Shown: positions 1 to 11,584 of the stretch, piece after piece
How the letters are laid out: the number at the start of each line of letters is the position of its first letter
Position numbering within the stretch: position 1 is the first letter of the stretch
DNA from: Typhlomys cinereus
Taxonomy: Eukaryota > Chordata > Mammalia > Rodentia > Platacanthomyidae
NCBI GenBank assembly: GCA_023101885.1
Contig: JALPQD010000908.1
Coordinates: 1-64,000, forward strand
Direction of reading: 5' to 3'
DNA length: 64,000 nt
The notes under the pieces: generated by a model
What the model was told of the DNA's origin: nothing
Databases searched by the model: none
What the model saw: the letters and a program-made list of their open reading frames with translations, nothing else
Made by a program: the position numbers and the translations under genes

Positions 1-141
1 AGGGGGCATACGACTGAAGAAAACATCTTCCCTTCACCTCCATCAGAGTTGATCTTCATCAGTCTCTGGAATGTGTGGGACCTTCTAAGTATGCTGCCCC
101 TTCTTGGTCGTAACACTAGTGTCCTTCGTCAGGCTTTTGTT
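1..141. other. Unassigned flank
   Basis: I recognise nothing here beyond the left flank of the small L1 insertion that follows. The last bases read TTGTT before the duplicated target, which fits an L1 endonuclease nick at TT/AAA. Confidence 0.4.
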
Positions 142-299
142 AAAGATCACTATGTGTATAAAGGACTCTCTGGGAATTGGGGGGGAGGCACTGGGGAAGG
201 GGAGGGGGGAGTAGGGGAGGGAGGGAACTGGTAAAAAATTTAAAATGTATAATTAAATTTTTAATAAAAAAAATGAAAAAAAAAGATCACTATGTGTAT
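142..299 (+). mobile_element. 5'-truncated L1 3' end with perfect target-site duplication
   Basis: The insert at 160-281 carries only the last ~120 bases of the L1 3' UTR: the GGACTCTCTGGGAATTGGGG segment, a G-rich purine tract, AATAAA and a short A tail. It closely matches 21917-22031 of the full-length L1 in this window. It is bounded by identical 18-base copies of AAAGATCACTATGTGTAT at 142-159 and 282-299. This is a typical severely truncated target-primed insertion with no coding capacity. Confidence 0.93.
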
Positions 300-1379
300 G
301 TTTGTGTTTTTTGTTTTTCAAGCTCGAGCAAATATATATGCATTGGGAGAGTAAAGTCAGAGGCCAGATTCATTCGTGCTTCTGAAAAGTCTAGATAATT
401 TTAATCTCACTGAAGATAAAATAAAAACAAAGAACAGGACTTTGCAATCATCACAGGAAAATCTTAGTTTCCCCCAAAGAATCAGCCAAAATAATTGACT
501 AATGTAGCATTTGAAGAACAATTGTTGTTGTGATGTCCGTGAATGTACAGTATACAAGAATGGAATCCTTCTCTTTAATAAGAACCAAGACAGACATCTA
601 AGCTATTTCTTACCGAAGTTTAACTTTTGACAATTCTTAGTTTAAAACTCCCAAGAAGTTTCTACATTGGTTTCATGTCTCCATGATGATGCTGATTTAT
701 ATTTGTGTTTTGTTCTGAATGCTTCATTATTTTGGTTAAGTCCTAAGTAAACTGGAAATGGCAGCAACGCTCTCCCAGGGAGCAGGTTCTCTCACGGAGT
801 CACATATGTGCAAGAATAAGAGGTCTGGCCATTTCACAGACCCCAGCTGACTGAACAAGCTTTTGCTTTCCATAGGGGTGGAATGAAAATACAAATTTCT
901 CAGGCTCTGCAGGAAAAACAAATGTTAAAAGGCTTATAGAAATGCATCACATTGCAATGCATTCTTAAACTAAATCTAGCACTTGTTGTACTTGGAGCCT
1001 GTGGACTTCCTGTCTCTTTACCTATGAAGTCTTAGGCTCATTAAAATCAGGACCTTGTGTTTCTTAATTTCCCTTAGGAAAAAAGTAGAGATGGCTGAAA
1101 GGAAGCAAGGAAGACTTACATAAAGGTCATAGTAAATTAAAAAATATGCATCATGAAGAGCAAGACATATACAGAAATACCGTTTTTTCCAATTTTAGAG
1201 AGATAGCTTACTAATCTCATTAGAGCCTGCCCCACGTAGTATAGCTTATAAACACCTGCTTTTGGGGAGCAAACATGATATTCATTCTACCTTGTTGAGA
1301 TTATCATTTTCAAAGAATTATTTTCTTGACCAATGTACAACTTCATAAAAAGAAAATTATAATAATTTGAAATTTAAAT
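300..1379. other. Unassigned intergenic DNA
   Basis: AT-rich, apparently single-copy sequence. Reading frames are short and lack recognisable domains. No repeat family is evident. Confidence 0.4.
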
Positions 1380-1690
1380 GTACAGAATTTGTATATACTC
1401 TGCCAAATATTGTCTCTGGCTTAACATAGTGTCCTTCTGTTCTATCCACTTGGCTGCACATGACAACATTCCATTCTTTCATATTTCATATTTCTATGAC
1501 ATTTTTTATTCTTCCATTATTAGACATCTAGACTGATTCCATAGCTAAGCTTTGATACAGTTAAGCATGGGCATGTGGTATCTTTTTGATGTGCCAATTT
1601 CAATTCCTGTGGGTACTTACCTTATCCCAAAATGGGCAGCTGGATCACAGCATGCTCTTACACACAGTGTTCGTGTATGTGTAACAACCT
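1380..1690 (-). mobile_element. Old L1 fragment, antisense (ORF2 end / 3' region)
   Basis: The plus strand reads like the antisense of the end of mammalian L1 ORF2. It has a 'ttaacatagtgtccttctgttctatcc'-type segment, a degenerate 'ggctattgtgaata'-like stretch, and then 'cctgtgggtacttacc' and 'gggcagctggatcac'. These correspond in order to the known antisense motif series. It is heavily decayed. The family assignment is from memory of consensus patterns. Confidence 0.6.
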
Positions 1691-2171
1691 CCTCTTCATA
1701 GATTTAAATATGAAGTCAGGAGCTATTCACACAAGCTTAAGCAAGCAGGAGGATAGAGCATTGTGATCAAATTATCTGGGAGAACTGAAGACAATAAGCT
1801 CCACTGGGCCAATTTCTTTGAGGTTGTCATTCATCTTGTGAAATGTTAACAACTCTATGAGGTGATTTTGTAAGGGACAAATCGACAAGTAGAAAAAAAA
1901 ACCAAACATGTTCAACCCCCAGTCCTAACCTGCTTGGAGCATGAACACACAGCAACGATGCAAATAGCCTCACAAAGCTACAGTGGTTGGAGGTGTGTAG
2001 GGAGCTGATTGTAACTGCAGGAGTACAACGTGCATCTGCTAATATCCCTGGGACAATTGACAATCTATTTCAATCCAAACTGCCTGTGTCTCCACCATGG
2101 TTGCCTGACAATAGGCACCATTATAGTCCTGGCCAGGACGATCAAGCTTCCACAAGAAGCAAGACTGAAAT
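1691..2171. other. Unassigned intergenic DNA
   Basis: No repeat family or coding potential recognised. Short overlapping frames near 1987-2272 lack domain features. Confidence 0.35.
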
Positions 2172-2640
<469 letters not shown>

Positions 2641-3376
2641 TGCTATTTCTAAACAAACACTTTGCTGCCAGGGTTAATCTTCAGTTTGCTCATTTCAGGT
2701 TGACTTCAGGTTGGTTATTTTTGCTCAACATCTGAGAAGTGGCTGCAACCTGAACAAACCGGTGAGAGGAGGCAGCAGGAGAAGACACTGACCACCAAGA
2801 AGATGACAGGATTCAGATTCGCGGTTTGGCTGCCAAGGGAGACACACCCATGTGGAAACAGGAGCAGAAGGGAGACGGAGGGCGATCTGCACCATGAGAA
2901 TTGTTTGTCCCCTGATGAACCAGGTGTCATCACATCCCCAGCTCACAGTCTGGTTAAGGGCAGGGGGAGGGGGTCTGAGTGGTGGGCAAGTCTTCAGCTG
3001 AGAGGATGGAGAGCGGCAGCACCAAAGGGTTCCGGTATAATGGGCAGCTCAGAGAACAGCTCTGTACCGGTGGGCTCTGGTGCCAGGGTACACGGGTTCC
3101 CCTACAAATGCTTTGGGCTGGCTGTCTGTGGAAGCAATCCAGATGTGTGGAAGCCTGGGTCTGTTTCACAGAGAGTCCTTTATGTCTTTTCCCTGGAGGG
3201 ATCAGGGACACTCATGGGGACCCCCTCAGAGAGAGGAAGAGGGGTCTGGACATTTCAACACCAGATTCCCCATGTCCTCAGGGATACGATGCTGTCTGCC
3301 TTCGAGAACAATCCATACAGCCCCTTTGAAGTCTATTTTTCAAGCCTGTTTGAGAGGGTTGAAAATATTCTGAATG
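2641..3376 (+). other. Stop-poor unassigned region with a 225-codon frame
   Basis: A plus-strand frame at 2803-3480 is open for 225 codons, and two other plus frames are also open here (2979-3329, 3080-3373). This points to a local shortage of stop codons, not selection on one frame. I see no signal peptide, domain or splice context. The frame ends in Cys/Val repeats encoded by the GT microsatellite. It is most likely a chance frame. Confidence 0.3.
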
Positions 3377-3426
3377 GTGTGTGTGTGTGTGCATGTGCGT
3401 GCGTGTGTGTGTATGTGTGTGTGTGT
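3377..3426. repeat. (GT)n microsatellite, interrupted
   Basis: Alternating GT with GC and AT interruptions over about 50 bases. Confidence 0.95.
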
Positions 3427-3955
3427 CCAAGAGTAGAACAGAGACAAGCTACAAAATCCATCCCTTTTGCAAAGTTCTAGTTGAAAGATGCAAGGGGAGT
3501 ACTGATGGAAGAAATGTTCAGAAGCTGGGGGGCTGGGGCCAGGGGAAAAAAGAAGGAGGCTGGCTGGTGTGAGAAGGAAATAAAACAATGATATTAGTTG
3601 CCCATCTGAAATGTGTACTAACAGGCAGAACTTTGTGTGTCCTATTCCAGGACCCATCTGAATGTGTGAAGCCAGAGATAACCAGTTAAGGCCCAACAGT
3701 GAGCTGCAGGTACGTCATTCTCTCTGCCTACAATGGGGGCTCAGGGCCCGCACTGCCAAGCTGCATCTTGCCACCTGCCCTGCAAATCATCAGTGTTTGC
3801 AGCACCTCAGCAGGAAAGTGAAGTTCTATGTTTGCTTTTCTGGGCAACAAGCCACCTCTATGTATCTAGCTATCTAGTTATCTACCATCCATCTATTTAT
3901 TTGCATTTCCTTGTTTTATATTTGACCGAGGAATCACAATGACGTACACTTATGG
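3427..3955. other. Unassigned intergenic DNA
   Basis: Nothing recognised apart from a short degenerate TATC/CATC simple repeat at about 3858-3905. Confidence 0.35.
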
Positions 3956-4470
3956 GCTGCAAGGGGGTGATTATTACATGTGGTCAGTGTGTCATGATCA
4001 AATTAATTAATATGGCTGACACCTCGCTTATTTACAATTTCATGGTAAGGTTATTAAAATTCAGTCTCATCGTTCTTTTGAGATTTATAACATATTAATT
4101 CATGACGATGGTCAGATGGGCGTGCAATAGATTTGAAGACTTTTCCTCCTCTCTACCTGAAAGTTGTGCTACTTGAATGACAACCCATTCCCTCCCTCTC
4201 CACCCCACCCTGTGACAACTAGCACTGTACCTTTCAGGGCTGAATTCATCCTTGTTAGAATCTACATTTTAGTGGCCTACATGGTGCTTGTCTGTCCATG
4301 TCTAACTTATCACTCGGTATATCTCTAAATTCATTCATGTCATCACAAAGCACAGGATTCCCACCCCCTTTGAAGACTGCCTCGTATGTCATTTTTTTAA
4401 ATTTTATGTTAAGAAAACCTACCATGCGATCTACCTTTTTAACAATTTTTAGGTACATAATTAAATATCG
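3956..4470 (-). mobile_element. Ancient L1 3' UTR, antisense
   Basis: The plus strand shows, in order, 'atgatcaaattaattaata', 'acctcgcttattt', 'aatagatttgaagacttttcctcc', a 'ccctccctctccaccccaccctg' pyrimidine run and a degraded 'gtgttgtcatcac' segment. This order matches the antisense of an L1M-class 3' UTR. It is interspersed with indels and has no coding capacity. Confidence 0.65.
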
Positions 4471-4599
4471 TTTAAATACAGGCTAACTGTGACAAAACAA
4501 ATATTTAGAATTTAGGCTCTTGATGTCATGGGAGCTATGGAAACTTTATACCTCTTATTAGCATAATTACTAAATGGGTTTCATGCGACATTTTCATGC

Positions 4600-4870
4600 G
4601 TGTATATAATTGATTTTGATTATGTTTTCCCCACTCTCTCTTGCCCCTCCCACTCAAGTTCTGTCTCTGACCACTTCTCTTATTTGCATGTCGTCTCTTA
4701 TTGTTGCTTTTTCTAACCTAATGAGTTCAACTAATGCTACTTACATGAGCACAGTGAGGCGTTATTTACAGGAACATGAGCAGCATGCCAACGGCTAAAC
4801 AAGTGGAGAAACTGCCTCTTGCTCTTACAGTCTGTCCTTGTTCTCCTTCCTCCAGACCCCAACACAACTG
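4600..4870 (-). mobile_element. Rodent L1 (Lx-like) 3' UTR fragment, antisense
   Basis: The run 'ctaatgagttcaactaatgc', 'acatgagcacagtgaggcg', 'ttatttacaggaacatgag' and 'tggagaaactgcctc' resembles the antisense of rodent Lx-type L1 3' UTRs. It lies beside the preceding L1 piece in the same orientation, but the family looks different. Confidence 0.5.
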
Positions 4871-4946
4871 TTCTACTCTCTACTTCCAATAAGTATAATC
4901 ATGCAGTGTTTGCCTATCTGTGACTGACTGCTGTCATTTAAGCCTT

Positions 4947-5010
4947 GTGATGGTGGTGATGGTGATAGTAGTGATGGTGCTAATGGAGATGATGGTGGTG
5001 CTAATATCAT
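4947..5010. repeat. Degenerate (GATGGT)n repeat
   Basis: GATGGTGGTGATGGTGATAG-type imperfect trinucleotide/hexanucleotide repeats. Confidence 0.8.
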
Positions 5011-6584
5011 TTTTATACATACTATATAAAAACATTTATTCCTGCAGGTAAGAGAACCACTTTAAAATGTTACCGTATGTATTTCCCATATTGCTTTAAA
5101 GCATTACGATTTATTTGGAATTGAAAACATGTTAATAGACTTCAATAGAAGACACCACTTTTAAGCTCTACATTTTACATTAATAAAAGTATGGAGACAC
5201 TAGACAGGATATTATGCAAGTAAGACCTTGGGAGTTAGACTCACAAAGTCCAAGTTCACTTCCAAACCTTGCCACACCCTGGTGGTCTCACAGGTGAAAC
5301 CTATCCTCTGTCATGGACTGATTATAAAATTTAGAAGAAATAAAGTGTATGAAAGATCTTTGGGAACCTAAGATGCTATAAAATAGAAACCTATATATGT
5401 ATATGATAGGCAATATTAAGCATGAGAAGGCCCATCCATTGTGACTCTGAAATAAAAACCCACTTTGTTTCCACTTGTATTCAATTTTGCCTAAGAAAGT
5501 GTACCAGGATGGGAACAAATGAGGTCTTCAGGAAAACCTACCTCAAAATTATAATTTTTACATATCATTTACAAACGTTTGTTACAAATATAGATGCAAA
5601 AGGTGACTGGTGTGGGACATTGTTAGTTCCACATAACAAATAAATATTTAGGAGAACCTTCTAGGTATCCTCAGTGGTGAAAAAGAAATAGATGTGTCCA
5701 GCATATATCCTCTGTGGTCCAAGAGACAAGAATTAGAAGTCAGAGAGAGGGTACGAAGGAGAAGAGAAATGGGGAGCCATGTATGTACTCATTTTGTCAA
5801 TAATGACCAAATTTATCAATGCCCTGGTCTAGACAGTGTGAACACAAAGCTTAATAAGAGAGACAATAGCTGCTAGACTCAAGGTGCTTTGGAGTTTCCT
5901 TAGTGCTTAGGTTTCCAAAATTGAACAAAAACAAAATCCAACAGGCAACCAGAGGTGTTGAGAGAGCCAAGTACATCTCTTCATACCTGGGAGACCTTAG
6001 GCCAGATCTGTGGCATGATTTCCAGATGTGCATACCCACTCAAGTGAGATCCCCGCCAAGGCCATTTACTGTGTGGCTCAGATGTGATATGCACAGACCT
6101 GATGACCACAGACCATGGCAAAAAAAAAAAATTACTCCTCTGATTGCATTGCGCACGATGGATCAGCATCCCTCACACCCCAAGTTCAAAGACTCTCTCC
6201 TCCCCCACCTTGCTCCTCTCACTTTCTCTCTCCCTCTCTCAGCCTCCCACACCTAATTTCTACTTTCAGAACGTATTCTGAATGCAAACAGTTCTCACAG
6301 TCTCCTCTACTTCTAAATGGACACTGTCTTTTTCCCCCCCAATGAGTTCATCAGCACTTTGTTGTGGACATATTTTAGCTCTATCACCTGATCTCCTTTA
6401 TCCCTGTCTTTTCTAAAAAAAAAGCTACTGTCAACACAAAACCCCAGTGGTCTGTCACACCCGAAGCCATTGCGTGTCCTGTTCTGCTCACATCTTCCCA
6501 AGAGCTCTCCATCCTTCCCTGAGTAAAATACAAGCTTTCTAATCTCATTGTCTGAGTCTCTGGGTTAACAGTGTTTCTCCAGAG
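5011..6584. other. Unassigned intergenic DNA
   Basis: No coding exon or repeat family recognised over about 1.5 kb. Composition is ordinary and only short frames occur. Confidence 0.35.
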
Positions 6585-6727
6585 CTGGAGAGACTCTGCC
6601 TAGCCAGGCTAGAAGTTCAGGCCACCGCTGTTTCCGTCTGGTATTTTTATGTGGGACCTGGGATCCGAACTCGGGACCTTCTGTTTGCAAGACAGAGTTT
6701 TAACCCTTGAGCCATCTCTTCAGCCCT
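6585..6727 (-). mobile_element. tRNA-headed (B2/DIP-like) SINE, minus strand
   Basis: Read on the minus strand it starts GGGCTGAAGAGATGGCTCAA, followed by the B-box-like GAGTTCGGATCCCAGGTCCC and the family body 'acataaaaataccagacgg'. It lacks the distal body and tail. SINE heads of this kind act as internal RNA polymerase III promoters. Confidence 0.8.
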
Positions 6728-6889
6728 GCTCATGAATTTCACAACAAACTGGTCACCAGAAAAATCCTCTAATGACACCAAAAGTAGTATTTTCCAAGGG
6801 TCTCATCAAGAGTCATGCTGATCATTTCCAAGTGAAGTGACTGTCATACTTTGTTACTTGTTTATTTATTTCATTTTAAATAAAATGTC

Positions 6890-6980
6890 TGTGTACATGT
6901 GCCCATGTTCATGTGTGTGTGTGTATGTATGTGTGTGTGTGTATAATAAAATAAAACAAAACAAAACAAAATAAAATAGA
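6890..6980. repeat. GT-rich then (AAAAC)n simple repeat
   Basis: A GTGTGT tract with AT interruptions is followed by ATAAAATAAAACAAAACAAA. It may be the tail of a decayed SINE. Confidence 0.75.
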
Positions 6981-6984
6981 AAAA

Positions 6985-7405
6985 CCCACAGGGGTTACAT
7001 CCCAAGACTCTAATGGGTATTTGGAGCCATTAACAGCCAAATCCTATGCATATTATTTTTTCTCCTATATGGGCACATCTATAGTCAATTTCAACTCATA
7101 CATTATTCACAATCGAAGACTGATAACTAATAAAAATAGAAATATTACAATAATTAATGTTGCACTTTGTGGCATTTATCAAGAAAAGTGCTAAAGAACA
7201 TAAGTCCATCCATACTGAAAGAGTCAATGTGACAATCAAGAAGGTTACTAAGTGACTAACAAGCGGACAGTGGATATGGTTTGGACATGCTAGGCAAGGG
7301 AATGAATCATCCCCTTCACTGGTGGAATAGGTCAGCACAGACATATCAGGCTACTCAAAATTGCATGTGATTTCAAAGCCTTTCATTTCATATCACAGGT
7401 GATGG
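6985..7405 (+). mobile_element. Tigger-like DNA transposon fossil
   Basis: Motifs in order are GGGGTTACATCCCAAGACTC, 'acccaaatcctatgcatatt'-like, 'gataactaataaaaatagaaatattac' and 'aggctactcaaaattgcatgtgattt'. They parallel a common mammalian Tigger/pogo-type non-autonomous element (…taacaacaataactaataata… to …cacgctactcagaat…). No transposase frame remains. The assignment is from remembered consensus. Confidence 0.55.
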
Positions 7406-7606
7406 TGTTGACTCAAACTACATACGGAAGACCACTACCTGCGTTTGGCAGGTGGATGGAGCCACGCGAAGCGTACCAAGCAATATGGGGAACACTTGCA
7501 AGGGCGTGATGGCAGGGACCAGAGCAGCCTGTCCTCAGGTGTCGACCAGCTCATTCTGTCTGAGGCCAGAGCACAGGATGGAGCAGACAGGGGCTTTGAC
7601 CTGTAG

Positions 7607-7712
7607 AAGAGGGTTGCAGAGATGGTTCAGGGGTGAAGACGCTGCCAGTGTCCCAGGTCCCACGTGAAAACTCCAGGCAGAAACAGTGGCGGCCTGCACA
7701 ATCAAGTCTTCA
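7607..7712 (+). mobile_element. tRNA-headed (B2/DIP-like) SINE, decayed
   Basis: The head 'gggttgcagagatggttcag' with 'gtcccaggtcccacgtgaaaa' and 'ccaggcagaaacagtggcgg' matches the other copies of this family. The distal half is missing. Confidence 0.7.
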
Positions 7713-7869
7713 ATATTACTCATCCAGTTCATTTATATTTTGCAGCATTATAGATCTGTGTCTACCTTTTCATATGCTTTCCACTTGACCCTTTTATAGT
7801 TCCTTTGCTTTTCTGCCTACTTTCTGTTGAAGTATTTTACTATTCATTTTCCCCCGTTAGCTTGTTGGC

Positions 7870-8130
7870 TCTGCGTGGGAGCATTTTGTACACATATGTG
7901 TACAAGAAAGCACTGGAGCACGTATGCCTATGGACACCCAAGGGTGACATCAGGAACCATCCTGGATTGTTCTATCTTCTTTGCTCTGAGGTTTTCCAAG
8001 CTCCACCTTCCAGGACCAGAATTTTTGGTCCTGTCATATCCACTCAACATTTTTACAGAGGATCTGGAGATCTGAGCTCAGATCCTTTTACTTGAGAAGC
8101 TAAGTCTTTAACCCCATCTGAACTACCTCC
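7870..8130 (-). mobile_element. B2/DIP-like SINE, minus strand
   Basis: The plus strand shows the antisense family order: 'cacccaagggtgacatcagg', 'catcctggattgttctat', 'ctttgctctgaggttttcc', 'ccaggaccagaa', 'gagctcagatcc'. The head is diverged near 8090-8130 and the GT tail is short. Confidence 0.8.
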
Positions 8131-8239
8131 TCAACTCATTTCTTTAATTTGTACGTTAACTTCATTTCTCTTTTGCTATTACAATGGGCACCATTACTTT
8201 TAGAGCATGCATATCAATGATTAATTGATTAACTAATTA

Positions 8240-8960
8240 GAACTTCCATGCTATATTCCGGTGCTTCCAGAACCTTCTCTGCTCCCTTCACCAACAGTCA
8301 CTGCTCCAGAGTCCTTGCTCTGGCTTTCTCTTCTGCATCTAATTTAGACTGCAGCAGCCATGACCATGACTACGTCATACAGTCAGCACTTTTAAAATCT
8401 CCATGTATTTTCCCACTGTACTATTCTTCCTCGAACATTTCCACGTTCCCATCTGGAGTCACTTTCTTTAGGCCTGAAGGTTTGTCTCCAGGTTCTTTGC
8501 TTAGCCCGTGTGCCCCACAGTCCTTTGTCTCAAAGCACGTATTTTGCCTTCATGGATAAAGGATCTTTTTTAAGGGATGGAAAATTCTAGGCTGACCATT
8601 GCTACCTTTCAAATTTCGCAAAGTGATATTCAGATTACTTCCTGGTTTTCGCCACTTCTGATGAGATGAAGTTCTCATTGATACTTCTTGTTTGCTTAAA
8701 GGCTGGCGACCTAGCATGTGTGAGGCTTTAGGTTCAATCTCTTACCATTGATTAATAATTAACTAATTAGAATAAAATCAATGGACTTTCCCCTACCCCC
8801 AGCAATTATAAGATTTCAAGATTTTGATTTTACATTAGCTGACTATAAATTGACTCTTTGTGTCTATCTTGTTTGAGATGTGCTAAATGTCTGAATTTAT
8901 AAAATACCTACCTCTTTCCTTTCCGTGGTCAGACTAGCCTGTTAAGATTCCCCACACTTA
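8240..8960 (-). mobile_element. Possible ancient L1M-class fragment, antisense
   Basis: Segments such as 'ttttgccttcatggataaagg', 'cacttctgatgagatgaagttctc' and 'agattttgattttacattagc' resemble a long ancient L1 3' region in antisense. An ID-like piece (about 8697-8745) interrupts it. This is heavily decayed and tentative. Confidence 0.35.
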
Positions 8961-9270
8961 CCTTCACGTTGTTCTTCCTATTCTATGTTCTTGAGCATCG
9001 AAGTCATAGTCTGGAAGCTGTCCTTGCCTGAAAATATCAACGTGTCCGTCATCTGTGGGCTGCACTCACTGTGTAGTTTTTCTCTTGGTTATCAGGCACC
9101 GTGATAGTTGGATACAGATGTCAACTTGATGAGGTCTGGGCACATTTGTAAAGAACTGGCAGTAAAGAATTGAGCTAAACCCTAAACCAGACTGTGGGAA
9201 CCGATGTGGAACACCCAGGGAAAGGAAGGGGAGGAATTCTCTCTTGCTTTATGCTGTTGAGTTCCGTATT

Positions 9271-9317
9271 TGCTGCCGCTGCTGCTGCTGCTGCCGCTGC
9301 TGCTGCTGCTGCTGCTG
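9271..9317. repeat. (CTG)n trinucleotide repeat
   Basis: About 15 CTG units with two CCG interruptions, inside the LTR-like repeat. It encodes an artefactual poly-Ala run on the minus strand. Confidence 0.95.
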
Positions 9318-9517
9318 GGCTTTGACATATTAGGGGGCCCAGTCTCTTTGGCCCTCTAATATGATTGAGGTTCAGTGACTCTTTGGGCATCCTTTGGCCT
9401 TCAGTTTCAGATTGGGACTGCTGGGATATTCATCTCCTGAACTGAGCAGCTACAAGCAGCTACTGTTGGACTACTTTGATTTTTATCTTGTAAGTCAATC
9501 AAATAAATTCTCTTTTA

Positions 9518-9534
9518 ATAAATATCCATTCTTT

Positions 9535-9572
<38 letters not shown>

Positions 9573-9799
9573 CTATGGAGGCCCAAGGAGGACTTCAGGA
9601 ATCACCCTAGATTGTGCTACCTCTTCTTTGCTTTGCTCTGAAGTTTCCCAGGCTCTGCCTTCCAGAGCCAGAAATATGGTCCCCTGCCATGTCCACCTGG
9701 CATTTTTATGTCAGATCTGGGCTCTGAACTCAGGGCCTTCTGCTTACAAGGCAGAGGCTTAACCCCTGAGCCATCTCTCCAGCCCGATAAATATCCATT
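9518..9799 (-). mobile_element. B2/DIP-like SINE with 13-base target duplication
   Basis: The complete minus-strand SINE spans 9531-9786. The head (complement of 'cctgagccatctctccagccc') is at the right, the body has 'gattgtgctacctcttctttg', and the GT tail is at the left. Identical ATAAATATCCATT copies flank it at 9518-9530 and 9787-9799. The duplication marks L1-mediated insertion into the surrounding LTR-like repeat. Confidence 0.92.
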
Positions 9800-9968
9800 T
9801 CTATGTTCTGTTCCCCTAGACAATTCTGACTAGTGCATCCATGGCTGCTTCTTTGCATAACAAGTTATTTTTAATTTTTTTGCATGTTGGTGTGCTACAG
9901 AGACACAGTCATCTAGCGATGTACTGTCTATATGAGACATGCTCCCTTATTCTGAGAGACAATATAAG

Positions 9969-10213
9969 CTTGTAAGTCAATCCAATAAATTCTCTTCTGA
10001 TAAATATCCATGCTGAGAGTGTGTATGCGTGTGTGTGTGTGTGTGTGTCTATCTACCTGACTCGCTGTCTGCTGTCTGTGTGTATCGGAGTGCACTGTGC
10101 AGAGGACTTCGGGGATCATCCTGGATTGTGCTACCTCCTCTTTGCTTTGCTCTGGAGTTTCCCAAGCTCTGCCTTCCAGGGCCAGAAATAGAGTGGCTGA
10201 CCTTTGTAAGTCA
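9969..10213 (-). mobile_element. Second B2/DIP-like SINE in a locally duplicated context
   Basis: The left flank 'cttgtaagtcaatccaataaattctctt' and 'ataaatatccat' repeats the flank at 9489-9529. It is followed by GT repeats and the same SINE body ('gattgtgctacctcctctttgctttgctctgg'). The SINE head is missing. Its right edge again contains TTTGTAAGTCAATCA (10204). A local duplication about 480 bases apart is likely. Confidence 0.75.
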
Positions 10214-10934
10214 ATCACTGGTAGACAGGTTGATGGAGGATTGTGAAATGCAGTGAGAATCAGAAAGTTGGCTACACCGTTCTCGAACATCCAGTCTCGG
10301 GCCTTTCAAACAAAAGCCTGAAGCGTCTTTAGCCCTCATTCCTGAAAGACTGAAGAAAACAGGATCTGTCCCCCATGGGAAGTAATTCGTGGATTCTGAA
10401 ATCTCCAGAGAGTTGAGGGGACTTCGGCTTCGTAATGCAGCTCGGACCCCTTTCCACGGGAGGTTTTACTTGGCCTTTGAGCATCTGCAGTCTTTACTGG
10501 CCGTGTTCCACAAGATGCCGGAACCAGGAGTCCCACAGGGAAACCCCACGTGGTGCTGCTGTCCTGGTGAGTTTTCTTCCTTCTCACACCAGCTGCGCAT
10601 AATGGCCACAGCTACAGTTCCTTCCTCTGTCCTGACTCAGAATTGATGAGCGAACCTAGGAAGCAAAACAAAACTGGATGGACTTCGTTAGTGGCTCTCG
10701 GAAACGGTCCACTTCTGGGAACCATCACACCGACTTTTCTCCTGTTTGTGTTGTGCATGCATCTTGGTTGCCAAGTTGGCATGCTTGAGAATCACCGAGA
10801 GCCTACACCCCTGGGTTTGTCTGTTCATAAATTTATCTCCAGAGAGGGTTAACTGAGGCACCCTGAATGTGGGCAGCACCACCACATGGACTGAGGTTCC
10901 CTAGATTGAACGACAAAGGAGAAAGGAAGCAAAC
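10214..10934. other. Unassigned intergenic DNA
   Basis: Nothing recognised. Frames at 10336-10646 overlap on both strands and have no domain features. Confidence 0.35.
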
Positions 10935-11110
10935 TTCACCTCTCTGCTTCCCGACTGCAGATGGCGTGTGACCAGTTGCTCCTATTCCTGCCACCATAAA
11001 TCACTGTTGCTGTCAGGCCTTCCCCACCATGATGGGCCAAACTCTCAAATTGTGAGCTAAGCCATAACTTCGCTCTTGCCGTCCATTTTATCACAAATAT
11101 GAAGTTCTTA
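10935..11110 (+). mobile_element. LTR-like repeat fragment (3' portion)
   Basis: 'cttcccgactgcagatggcg', 'ccttccccaccatgatggg' and 'aaattgtgagctaagccata' resemble the 3' half of the rodent LTR-like repeat family that usually ends in an AATAAA-containing segment. Both ends are unclear. Confidence 0.4.
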
Positions 11111-11335
11111 TACTTTACTCAATTTTTTTATTTCAGAAACACTACTTGTTTAATTTTATAAACAGCTTCATGGTTTACTTTGGACTCGCTAACATAAAAC
11201 TTTCTCACCGCTATTATTTCTGATTCATTATTTGTCATCTATTTAAGCAGACACTAACCCAGAACTTCTGCCTACCGTGATCAAAATTTGACATGGCAAG
11301 CATTAAATCATAAAGGACTGTCATCTAAGTGGACA

Positions 11336-11570
11336 AATGAGTAGACCGTAATAGAACATCCAGAAATAACCCCATACAGATATTCACGCTTGATGGGTGT
11401 CAAATTAGCATTTCAAATTCATAGAGAATGAGCTATTAATAGATGGTGTTAGGACAACTCAAAAGACATTTGAAAAAAATCAAAGATTTTCTAATCTGTT
11501 TGTATCAAAATAAATTCTAGATTCATACATATTTATACAAAAAATAAGAAACAAAAACACAAAATATTAA
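11336..11570 (+). mobile_element. Old L1 ORF2 fragment
   Basis: 'aatagaacatccagaaataaccccat' and 'tatcaaaataaattctag' align in order with the thumb/C-terminal part of mammalian L1 ORF2. Multiple stops and indels are present and no frame survives. Confidence 0.55.
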
Positions 11571-11584
11571 AAAAAATCAGAACG

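Larger units (their letters stand above)
9102..9838 (+). mobile_element. LTR-like interspersed repeat with nested SINE
   Basis: It begins TGATAGTTGGATACAGATG with 'tcaacttgatgaggtctggg'. It contains a polyadenylation-like 'aaataaattctctttt' and ends 'ttctgactagtgca', giving TG...CA ends. The order matches a widespread mammalian repeat that ends 'accctgactaataca'. A SINE is inserted at 9531-9786 and a CTG repeat lies inside. The LTR class (MaLR-like) is inferred. No internal viral genes are present. Confidence 0.55.

Noticed and set aside
9175..9390. Poly-Ala minus frame
   Set aside because: Encoded by the CTG repeat inside an LTR-like element, not a protein.
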